Source of the DNA: Verrucomicrobiota bacterium
GTDB lineage: Bacteria; Verrucomicrobiota; Verrucomicrobiia; Opitutales; Intestinicryptomonadaceae
Length of the DNA: 37,199 nt
Reading direction: 5' to 3'
NCBI GenBank assembly: GCA_003343565.1
Contig: QALA01000081.1
Location: forward strand, 1-37,199
The position numbers and the translations under genes were made by a program. Each line of letters starts with the position of its first letter. Position 1 is the first letter of the stretch. Of this stretch, positions 9,363 through 16,659 are shown in pieces. The notes beneath the pieces were generated by a model. It saw only the letters and a program-made list of their open reading frames with translations, did no database searches and had not been told where the DNA came from.

Positions 9363-11822
9363 CTATCTGGAGATTATTACGGCGTGGCTGTTGCCGGAGT
9401 GGGAAGAAACGGCGCAGAGTATCCGTTTCGGATCGTCCGGCAGGGGCGCGCGGTCTATGCGGACGTCGCCCGTAATTTGTCTCCACATGGGGATTTTTTT
9501 CTCCGCGCACTTGAGCGCGTAGGCAAGCGTCATCAGCGCGGAGGAGGTCTCGACATAACCTGTGTTAAATGTGCTCGCCACCGCCGCCGCATTGCGAAAG
9601 CGCCCGTTTAAGAGGGATAGGATTTTGCCGTCCTGACTGTCTCCGCGCGGCGCCCAGACGACCAAGTCTATATCCGCCGCGACCAATTTCGCCTCTCCGA
9701 GGGCGGCTTCCACCGCGCTCATAAGCCCGCGGGAAGCCGGGTTTGGAGAGGCGAATTCGTCGATGTCCATGGCGGAGGCGGCCGCGGAAATTTCGCCGTA
9801 TATTTTCGCGTTTCGCGCGCGCGCGCTTTCTTCGGTTTCTAAGAGCAGCGCGGCCGCGCCCTCGCCGAGCAGGGTTTTGAAGTCCGAGTCCGCGCGCAGC
9901 CGGAAGTCCGAGGGGCTTTCAAAATCCCACAGCGCGCCGAGCTTTTCGTAGGCCTTCAGCTGGCGCGCGTACACTTCGTCCGCCGCCATTGCCAGGCATG
10001 CCGACGCGCGGTTCTCGCGCAAAAGGGCGCGCGCGTACTCGACAGTTTGAAGCCCGGCGTTCAATCCGCTTGTGAGCGTCGTGTTTGCGCCCTTTATTTC
10101 CAAAGCTTTGGACACCCAGCCTGCGGTGGAGTTGGCGGTGACGTTTGAAAAGCAGCCTATGTCTCCCCTGCGATCGGGGGTTCCGAACACGGCCTCCATG
10201 TGCTTTTCGTTGCTGCTTGCGCGGCATACGGCCATTGCGATTCCCACGCTTTCCGAATTTCCGCGCCCGACTGCGTAGGAGGCGTCGTCAAGCGCGCGCT
10301 TGGCGGCTATTGCGGCGTAGGAGCTTATGCTGTTCATGCCGGAAAAGTCTATTCTTCTGTCCAGCTTTCTGGGATTCGGCAGGTCGATAAGCCCTGCGAG
10401 GCGTTCGGATTTCAGGCGGCTCGCCGGACGGATTGCCCTGGCGGAATTTCTCAACGCTTCGATTTGCGCGTCCGTCTCCGTGCCGAGCGCGCTCACCGCG
10501 GCGACCCCGCTTACGACGACCGGAACTTTTGCAAACGCGGGGCGGCTGTTTTTGAAATCGCGCGATGCGACCACTATTGCGGCATTGCTGCCTGCGAACG
10601 CGTAGTTGGCGGAGAGGAAGCATGAGTAGTTTTTTCTCTCCGGTTTCGAGACCACGCTTATGTCGCAGCCGGGCCGCGGGAGCGTGTAGCGCAGCGTCGG
10701 CGGAATGAAGCCGTCGTTCATGGAGAGCAGCTGGCATGTCGCCTCCAAGATGCCCGTCGCCCCCATGCAGTGGCCCATGTATGACTTCGTCGACGTGACG
10801 GGAACTTTAAATTCCCCGCAGAATCTGGCTATCGCCTTGGCTTCGGCCCTGTCGTTTGCGGCCGTTCCCGAACCGTGCGCATTGATGCAGCCTATCTGCG
10901 ACGGGGACAATCCGGCGTCTTGGGCGGCGGCGCGCATCGTGCGGAAGGCTCCGTCGCCGCGCGGGTCGGGCTGGGTGGGGTGGTGGGCGTCGGCGGCGGT
11001 GGAGTGGCCTATTACCTTTCCGTAGATTTTTGCCCCGCGCGCGAGCGCGCGTCGCAAATTCTCCACTGTCCAAAACGCCGCCCCCTCGCCTATGTTCATT
11101 CCCGCCGGAAGCGAAAAGGGCGCGATTTTTTCCGCAGATACGACCCTTATAGCGTTGAATCCGGCGCAGTTTGAAATGGCCGCCGCGTCGGCTCCTCCAA
11201 CTAAAACCGCGTCGAAATCTCCGGACTCTATGAGAGTTTGCGCCAGTCCGATTGCGGCCGTCGATCCCGAACAGGCGGTGTTTATCATGTAGCACGGCCC
11301 GTCGAAATTCAGGCATTTGGCCGCGGCCTTCGGCAGCGCGTAATATTCCGACTGAAGGCATACGGACCAGTCGAATCTGACGGACGGATTTTCGTACTCC
11401 TTGACGTATTCGGCTTCGCCGGAATTAAGCCCCGCGTTGCAGCTTGCCAAAACCAGCGCCGCCCTGCGCCCGGCAAGCTTTGCCCCGGAGTCTTCCAACG
11501 CCGCCCTCGCCGCGCATATCGCCATGCGAATGAACGGATCGGTAAACGTTCGCAGTTCGTTCTCCGCCATTCCCGCGGCGGGATTGAATCCCCTAACTTC
11601 GGCCAGCAGGCGCGAGGAAAATTTCGACATGTCTATTTTTGAGGCTTCGGCTATTCCGTCCTCCCCGCGTTTGAGGGCGCATAGAACTTCCTCCGCGGAA
11701 CAGCCCAGCGGCGAAATTATGCCGATTCCTGTTATTGCCGCTTCCAGTTGCGCGGGCGTCGGAACTTCGCTTGCGGCGGGCGCGTTTGAAAGTGCGTTTG
11801 AAGTCGCGTTTGAAATTTCCAT
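9363..11822 (-). CDS. Fused ketosynthase plus inactive ketosynthase (KS-CLF-like)
   Basis: This 819-residue protein has two thiolase-fold ketosynthase units in tandem. The first (about 25-420) is FabF-like and complete: C184 in NTACSGST, H316 in NAHGSGT and H351 in SYMGHCMG. The second (about 430-819) keeps the fold but has TSGLNAG where the active-site Cys motif should be. It also lacks both histidine motifs, as in chain-length factors. A condensing enzyme extending an ACP-bound chain is the expected role. This is the last gene of the minus operon, starting 14 bp after the previous stop with no evident ribosome site, so coupling is likely. The first residues are repetitive (SNATSNALSNA), encoded by three 12-bp tandem units. 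KS-CLF pairs are usually separate genes in aryl polyene clusters. Confidence 0.85.
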   Translation of the reverse strand: MEISNATSNALSNAPAASEVPTPAQLEAAITGIGIISPLGCSAEEVLCALKRGEDGIAEASKIDMSKFSSRLLAEVRGFNPAAGMAENELRTFTDPFIRMAICAARAALEDSGAKLAGRRAALVLASCNAGLNSGEAEYVKEYENPSVRFDWSVCLQSEYYALPKAAAKCLNFDGPCYMINTACSGSTAAIGLAQTLIESGDFDAVLVGGADAAAISNCAGFNAIRVVSAEKIAPFSLPAGMNIGEGAAFWTVENLRRALARGAKIYGKVIGHSTAADAHHPTQPDPRGDGAFRTMRAAAQDAGLSPSQIGCINAHGSGTAANDRAEAKAIARFCGEFKVPVTSTKSYMGHCMGATGILEATCQLLSMNDGFIPPTLRYTLPRPGCDISVVSKPERKNYSCFLSANYAFAGSNAAIVVASRDFKNSRPAFAKVPVVVSGVAAVSALGTETDAQIEALRNSARAIRPASRLKSERLAGLIDLPNPRKLDRRIDFSGMNSISSYAAIAAKRALDDASYAVGRGNSESVGIAMAVCRASSNEKHMEAVFGTPDRRGDIGCFSNVTANSTAGWVSKALEIKGANTTLTSGLNAGLQTVEYARALLRENRASACLAMAADEVYARQLKAYEKLGALWDFESPSDFRLRADSDFKTLLGEGAAALLLETEESARARNAKIYGEISAAASAMDIDEFASPNPASRGLMSAVEAALGEAKLVAADIDLVVWAPRGDSQDGKILSLLNGRFRNAAAVASTFNTGYVETSSALMTLAYALKCAEKKIPMWRQITGDVRIDRAPLPDDPKRILCAVSSHSGNSHAVIISR
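11782..11817. repeat. Three tandem 12-bp units in the KS gene start
   Basis: GCGTTTGAA recurs three times with a 12-bp period (units at 11782, 11794 and 11806). On the minus strand this encodes the SNAx repeats at residues 4-14 of the fused ketosynthase. The same core also begins the 50-bp duplicated segments near 12182 and 12532. Confidence 0.8.
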
Positions 11823-11836
11823 AGGGCGTTTTTCAA

Positions 11837-12379
11837 TCAGTCTTTTGATCGGTCTTTTGCTTTGTCGGCAAAGCCGGTCCGCTTTGCGGACACCGTGCGC
11901 AGGACGAGCGAAAATTCGTCCGCGCAAATTGCGGTAAATTCCGGAATCGGGAAGGGGCCCGCCTTCATGGCGTAGTTTCCGAAGCGTATTTCAAATCCGT
12001 CGCAGACCAGCTTGACGGGCCTCCCATCCGCGTCCAATTCCGCCTTTAGGTACGAGCCGCGTTCCATGAGAATTGCCCGAAACGCCGGCAGGACATATTT
12101 TTTCACCGTGCGTTCCGAAAAGAGCGGCCCGCCTTCCGCAAGCTTTGGATTGCCGTTTTCGTCAAGCAGGATTTTGGCCATGACTGCGTTTGAAGTCTCC
12201 AGCTGAAGCGCGGCTTCGCCGCCGGGCTTGGCGAAAACCATCGCCGTTATTCCAAGCTCTCCCCTCCCGCGCTCCGACAGCGTTCCGCGCTGCACATACG
12301 AAGTCCTCGCAAACGGCGAAATTTGCGCGGCGGCGGTGCAGGCGCATATCGTGAGCGAGAAAAAAGCGATTTTTTTCAT
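11837..12379 (-). CDS. Small exported protein of the polyene cluster (possible DUF3261 counterpart)
   Basis: This 180-residue protein begins with a clean signal peptide (KKIAFFSLTICACTAAA, then QISP) without a proper lipobox. The mature part is mixed alpha/beta, with AKILLDENGNPKLAEGG, then KKYVLPAFRAILMERG, then VCDGFEIRFGNYA. I do not recognise it with confidence. Position and layout resemble the DUF3261 protein that accompanies LolA-like and MMPL genes in aryl polyene clusters, which is taken to help move the product to the outer membrane. Its ATG overlaps the stop of the LolA-like gene (ATGA), so the two are translationally coupled. Residues around GGEAALQLETSNAV are repeated in the tail of the LolA-like protein through a 50-bp DNA duplication. 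Confidence 0.6.
   Translation of the reverse strand: MKKIAFFSLTICACTAAAQISPFARTSYVQRGTLSERGRGELGITAMVFAKPGGEAALQLETSNAVMAKILLDENGNPKLAEGGPLFSERTVKKYVLPAFRAILMERGSYLKAELDADGRPVKLVCDGFEIRFGNYAMKAGPFPIPEFTAICADEFSLVLRTVSAKRTGFADKAKDRSKD
12182..12231. repeat. 50-bp direct repeat, copy 1
   Basis: It matches 12532-12581 at 44 of 50 bases in the same orientation and reading frame. It starts GACTGCGTTTGAAGT and ends GCCGCCGGGCTTGG. This copy lies inside the small exported protein gene. Confidence 0.85.
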
Positions 12380-13314
12380 TTGTCTTTTCGGTCGCGCGCG
12401 GCCGGCGGTTTTGATTCCGATCCGGATATTGATTCCGACTCGGGAACAGGCCAAGACTGCGGTTTGGAATCAGGCACGGGCGCAGACGGCGGTACGGTTG
12501 CGGGCGCAGACTTCGAACCGGGCTCCGTCGCGACTGCGTTTGAAGTTTCCTGCCGGAGCGCGGCGCCGCCGCCGGGCTTGGATTCCCGCGCGGGTTTCGT
12601 TTGCCGCTTCGGCGCTAAGTTAAATCCGGTTGCGGTTGCGGGTTCGGACGCGGAAAAGAGGCCGGGGTTGTCGGCATCGAATGCGGCGTCTATCCCTTCC
12701 GGATTTTCGCGGGCGGATTCTATTCTGAGAATCAGATAGTCTCCGTCGGCGTTGTCTATTCTTATTTCTCCGGCCCGCTCCTTGCGGGCGTCGGGCAGGA
12801 GAGTTATTTTGGAGATTGCCCTGCGCAGGGTTTCTGAAGAAGGGGTAAGCGAAATTTTGTCGCCTTCCGCGCTTGTGTCGAATCCCTCCACGGGTTTGGA
12901 GAAGTCGCACATGGCCATGCGCGCGACTGTGCGGAATACGTCCGCCATTCTCTCGTCAAGCACGGACTTCACCCTCGCCCATTTGCCGCCGGATTTTTCA
13001 AAATTGTACAGTGTGCCGTCCCTCAATATCGAGAGGCTCTCGTACGGAGACAGCATCTGCCAGCGCACGTTTCCGCGCGCGTCGGCCGCCAGCAGGATTT
13101 TCCCGAATATTTTTTCGTCCATTAGGCCGACGTATTTTTCCTGCGCAAGAATTGCGACAGTCCCTCCGGCGCGCCTCAGTTTTTCCGCCGCCGCCGCCGT
13201 CCAGCCCGGGGCACTTTTTGCGGCCGACCCAAGAGGCGCGCTCGGCGCGGGTAATGCGCCCAATGAGAGAAGCGCGGCGGATATTGCCGCGGCGGTACGA
13301 ATGGAAATTTTCAC
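12376..13314 (-). CDS. LolA-like periplasmic carrier protein
   Basis: This 312-residue protein has a signal peptide (ISIRTAAAISAALLSLGALPAPSA) and then a LolA-type half-barrel. The segment KILLAADARGNVRWQMLSPYE, followed by LSILRDGTLYNFEKSG, follows the LolA pattern of a scored film of strands. LolA-like proteins in aryl polyene clusters are thought to ferry the lipid product across the periplasm. The start is GTG at 13314, giving a GTGA overlap with the preceding ketosynthase stop. The last 80 residues are a low-complexity Pro/Ser/Lys tail not expected in LolA, and it contains GGGAALRQETSNAV, a copy of a segment in the next gene. The tail looks recently acquired and is probably disordered. 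Confidence 0.75.
   Translation of the reverse strand: MKISIRTAAAISAALLSLGALPAPSAPLGSAAKSAPGWTAAAAEKLRRAGGTVAILAQEKYVGLMDEKIFGKILLAADARGNVRWQMLSPYESLSILRDGTLYNFEKSGGKWARVKSVLDERMADVFRTVARMAMCDFSKPVEGFDTSAEGDKISLTPSSETLRRAISKITLLPDARKERAGEIRIDNADGDYLILRIESARENPEGIDAAFDADNPGLFSASEPATATGFNLAPKRQTKPARESKPGGGAALRQETSNAVATEPGSKSAPATVPPSAPVPDSKPQSWPVPESESISGSESKPPAARDRKDK
12532..12581. repeat. 50-bp direct repeat, copy 2
   Basis: This is the partner of 12182-12231, located in the low-complexity tail of the LolA-like gene. The copies differ at six positions. The spacing between copies is 350 bp. Confidence 0.85.
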
Positions 13315-15485
13315 AGTATTTTCAATATGGTTGAGGCTCTCTGTCCGGTGCTTGTCTTGGTGAAGGCGACGTGTATTCCCCCGCCGGCTTCGGCCGCCGC
13401 GAGCGGGGCGAGGGCGGATACGGAGTAGTTCAGGCCGAATCTTTCCTCCAAAAATACGGGGCTTGGCAGCGAGGCTTTTTCGGCGAGCTCCAGCATGTAT
13501 CGCCTTTGAAATTTGTTGTAGGAAAACGGAATTATGAGCGTCCGAACGTCGCCCGCGGCCGCGCCGCATGAGGCGATCTGCTCCGACAGTGCGCGCGCCT
13601 CGTCCTCCGGGCGCCTTTCGCAGTCGCGTATGTCGAGAGACAAGACTTCCGCAAACGCGCCGTCGCCCGCCTCCCGCGAAACCAGATACGCCGCCGCAAT
13701 CTCTGAAAACGGGAGCGACGCCTCGGCGAATCTACCCGGCTGCGACATGAACTTTTCGGCGCATTCGCAGTATTCGTCGCACGCGCCCGCTATCGCCCAA
13801 TCTGCGGCCGACGACGACATCTCCAATTCGGCCTGCCACAGCGCGCATTCAAACGACGCCTCCCTCGCGCTGACCGCGCTGTTTAGCCCTTTTAGCCCCA
13901 AGCGCATGCTTATCGCGGCCGCCGGAGCGTTGTGCACGGAGTTTGTAAAAGCTGTCGGGAGCGGGTCGGCCTCGGCGTTTTCTATGGCGTTTTCTATGAA
14001 CTTTAGCGTCTGCTGCGTCATTCCCAATCCCGTTCCCATACACACGCATGCGCGCGTGCGGTCGATGTCTTGCGGAAGAGTTTGGGCGGCTTCAATGGCG
14101 GCGTTGAGCGCCATCTGCTGAAGTTTCGCCCAGCGGCGTTTTTTGAGCGCGGGGATTCCGGCCAGCAGGGTTCCGACGTCGCATCTGCCGCCGGCGTCCG
14201 GGGCGGACATGACGCTCTCGCGCCCGACGGAAGTTCCGCATACGGCTCCCGCGCCGACCAGAAAAATCCGGGTCGAATTTGCGGCGCAGAGGGAGCGCGC
14301 CTTGCCATTTTTCGATATTATGGCGCAGGCGTTGTTTCCGCCGAATCCGAGCGAGGAGAACAAAATGTGGTCGGCTCTCTTTTGCGCGTTGGAGCGCAGG
14401 GGCTGGAGGCGGATTTTTTCGTCGGCGTTTTCAAATCCAAAATTTTTCGGGAGCGTTTCCGCGCGCATGGCCTTTACAGACATTGCGGCGTTGACGATGC
14501 CGCTTGCCCCCAGCGTGTGCCCGAACTTGCCCTTGAGCGAGGCAAACGGCGGCGCGCATTCCGCGCCGAACGCCTTTTCCAGCGCGGAGGCTTCGGCCGC
14601 GTCGTTTGCGGCCGTGCCGGTTCCGTGCGCGCAGTAGAACCCGATGTCGTCCGGCGACAGGCGCGCGGCTTTTAGGGCGTTTCGCATTGCGCGTTCCACG
14701 CCTTCGGCCTCCGGGTGGGGGGCCGTCGCGTGGTATGCGTCCGCCGTGCAGGAGCAGGCCGACACTTCGGCGAGTATTTCAAGCCCCAGTTTCTCCGCAA
14801 GGTCCGAGCGCGCCACGACGGCGACGCCTGCGGCCTCTCCGAGATTTATTCCGTCCCTGTCTCTGTCGAACGGGTGGCAGACTCCGTTTGAAAGCAGCTG
14901 GAGCGACGCGAATCCGTTTACGGTAATTCTCGAAAGCGCGTCGACCCCACACACCAGCGCCGCGTCTATTTTCCCGGCGGATATGGCCGCGCACGCCGCC
15001 GCGAGCGCGAGCCCGGAGCTTGAGCACGCCGTAGAGATTGCGAAGCGCGGCCCCTTTGCCCCCGCGAATCTTGCCGCGGCGTCGGCGAGGCTCGAGCACT
15101 CGTGGCGCGCCATGGCGTTCCAGCCGTCGAACGCGCCTTTTTCGCGCAGCCTTTTCACAAGGGCGTTCTCCGTTTCAAACACGTTTCCTATGCTCGTCCC
15201 GACGAACGTTCCGACGCGCCGTGCGTCGAACCCCGCAATCCCCGCGGAGCCGAGCGCCTCGTTCAATGCCGACAAAAGCAGGCGTTCGCAGTTCGGCGCC
15301 CCCCTCCGGGAAGGCGCGCTTTGAGGCGCGCAGGCAAAGAGGCGGAATCCGTTTATCGGGCTGTCGAAAAGGGACTGCCTCTTCATGAGGCAGGCGTCAT
15401 TCAGGGCGAACTTCCACGCGTTTTCAACGCCGTCTCCCGAACAGGCGGAAAGTCCGATGGCCGTGATTGCCGGACGCGCGCTCAT
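13311..15485 (-). CDS. Fused ketosynthase and chain-length-factor-like protein
   Basis: This 724-residue protein carries a complete FabF-type ketosynthase at residues 1-400: C154 in STACSSS, H287 in CAHGTGT and H323 in GKFGHTLGASG. A second unit from about 405 contains CMGTGLGMT and TNSVHNAPAAAISMRLG. The SVHNA motif is the hallmark of the Ketoacyl-synt_2 (PF13723) partner annotated as chain length factor in aryl polyene clusters. In known clusters the two are separate genes, so the fusion is notable. It should condense malonyl-ACP onto the growing chain on the ACP encoded immediately upstream. The ATG overlaps the ACP stop (ATGA) and its own stop overlaps the LolA-like GTG, so expression is tightly coupled. 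Confidence 0.88.
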   Translation of the reverse strand: MSARPAITAIGLSACSGDGVENAWKFALNDACLMKRQSLFDSPINGFRLFACAPQSAPSRRGAPNCERLLLSALNEALGSAGIAGFDARRVGTFVGTSIGNVFETENALVKRLREKGAFDGWNAMARHECSSLADAAARFAGAKGPRFAISTACSSSGLALAAACAAISAGKIDAALVCGVDALSRITVNGFASLQLLSNGVCHPFDRDRDGINLGEAAGVAVVARSDLAEKLGLEILAEVSACSCTADAYHATAPHPEAEGVERAMRNALKAARLSPDDIGFYCAHGTGTAANDAAEASALEKAFGAECAPPFASLKGKFGHTLGASGIVNAAMSVKAMRAETLPKNFGFENADEKIRLQPLRSNAQKRADHILFSSLGFGGNNACAIISKNGKARSLCAANSTRIFLVGAGAVCGTSVGRESVMSAPDAGGRCDVGTLLAGIPALKKRRWAKLQQMALNAAIEAAQTLPQDIDRTRACVCMGTGLGMTQQTLKFIENAIENAEADPLPTAFTNSVHNAPAAAISMRLGLKGLNSAVSAREASFECALWQAELEMSSSAADWAIAGACDEYCECAEKFMSQPGRFAEASLPFSEIAAAYLVSREAGDGAFAEVLSLDIRDCERRPEDEARALSEQIASCGAAAGDVRTLIIPFSYNKFQRRYMLELAEKASLPSPVFLEERFGLNYSVSALAPLAAAEAGGGIHVAFTKTSTGQRASTILKIL

Positions 15486-15745
15486 TTTCCGTTTGAAAGC
15501 ACGTAGTCTGCCAGCGAATCTATTGTGGCGAATGCGGTTTTCGTGTCCGCGCCGTCGTTGACGGATATTGAGTAATCCCTTTCGAGCATGACGATGAGTT
15601 CAAGGGCGTCGACCGAGTCCAGACCGAGGCCGTCCTCCCCGAAGAGCGGGGTCGAATATGTCAAATCCTCCTCGCCGATGTCGCCGAGGTTGAGGCATTC
15701 TATTATTTTTTTGCGGAGATTGGATTTGAGTTCGTCTTTATCCAT
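15482..15745 (-). CDS. Acyl carrier protein
   Basis: This 87-residue four-helix carrier has the phosphopantetheine attachment Ser44 in GLGLDSVDALEL. Helix 2 runs on into ELIVMLERDYSI. It is of the type II fatty acid/polyketide kind. The start at 15745 gives normal ACP length. An upstream extension in the same frame would be Arg/Pro-rich and unlike any ACP. It is separated from the acyltransferase gene by 56 bp and overlaps the KS-CLF gene by 4 bp, so it most likely serves that enzyme. No transferase able to load the phosphopantetheine arm is encoded nearby. Confidence 0.92.
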   Translation of the reverse strand: MDKDELKSNLRKKIIECLNLGDIGEEDLTYSTPLFGEDGLGLDSVDALELIVMLERDYSISVNDGADTKTAFATIDSLADYVLSNGK

Positions 15746-15801
15746 ATTTTGATTTTTCAACTGCGGATTTATTTTCGATTTTTGCGTCGCGCCTTGCAAG
15801 C

Positions 15802-16659
15802 CTATTGAGACCAGAAGTCGTAGAAATTGAACCACTGGAACGGGCGGCGGCGAAGCTCTGCCTCCAGATTTGCGAGGTATTTGCCCAGCATTTCCCCCGC
15901 GTCCGGCGAGAGCGGGATTTCGCGGGCGAGCGTTTTGTATTTTGCCGCCGACGTTCGCACGCAAAGTATTTGAATTGCGGGCGAGCCCGCCTTTTGCGCG
16001 AGCGCGAACGGCATGAGCGGAAAGCGCGCGGGGCTTCCGAGAAAGTCGCGCCTTCCGAAGCGGCCTGAGACGTATCTGTCCGCGTGGATTGCGACGATTC
16101 CCCCGGCCTTCAGCGTCGCGTACGCCTCCGCCGCGCCGAAGGCGTCGGGCGGGATTTCTTCGGGGCGTTCCAGCTTTTCCGACCTCTCGAACATTTCGGA
16201 TATTTCCCGCACTTCGTTATCCGTTCCCACGACCCGCGCGGGAACGCCGAATCCGAGCAGGCTGTGGGACGACAGCTGCCACCCCCCGACGTGCGCTGTC
16301 AAAATCGCCGCCCCGCGTCCGCGCGCGAGGGCCTCGGAGATTTTCGCGTCGCTTTCCGAAGTGTCCAGCAGGACCTTTCCGCTTCCGGAAAAAAACGCCG
16401 TCCTGTCTATAATCGACATGCCGAAGCTGTATAATAGCGCGTAAAGGCGCGGGGAGAACGGCGACAGGTTCCGGTTGTAAATTCTTTCCAGATAGTCCCG
16501 CGCGCTTTCGCACAGCCGCCGCCTGAACGTCATGTAAAAAAGCGACACCGGCGCGAGCAGCGCGTACGCCGGCGCAAGCCCGACTTTCAGCAGAATCATG
16601 AAAATGCGGTTGCCGAGGTATCCGCCGCGCGTGCGGCCCGTCCATTTGGGGCTATTCAT
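15802..16659 (-). CDS. LpxL/HtrB-like acyltransferase
   Basis: This 285-residue inner-membrane acyltransferase belongs to the lysophospholipid acyltransferase superfamily (LpxL/HtrB type). A hydrophobic N-terminus is followed by AAILTAHVGGWQ and later by GGIVAIHADRY and RRDFLGSPARFPLMPFALA, which correspond to the conserved LpxL blocks. The catalytic HX4(D/E) motif is altered: H123 is present but the acidic position is Q128. Aryl polyene clusters contain such an acyltransferase, thought to attach the acyl chain to the lipid anchor. Whether this variant is active is open. The ATG overlaps the MMPL stop region by 8 bp. Confidence 0.8.
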   Translation of the reverse strand: MNSPKWTGRTRGGYLGNRIFMILLKVGLAPAYALLAPVSLFYMTFRRRLCESARDYLERIYNRNLSPFSPRLYALLYSFGMSIIDRTAFFSGSGKVLLDTSESDAKISEALARGRGAAILTAHVGGWQLSSHSLLGFGVPARVVGTDNEVREISEMFERSEKLERPEEIPPDAFGAAEAYATLKAGGIVAIHADRYVSGRFGRRDFLGSPARFPLMPFALAQKAGSPAIQILCVRTSAAKYKTLAREIPLSPDAGEMLGKYLANLEAELRRRPFQWFNFYDFWSQ

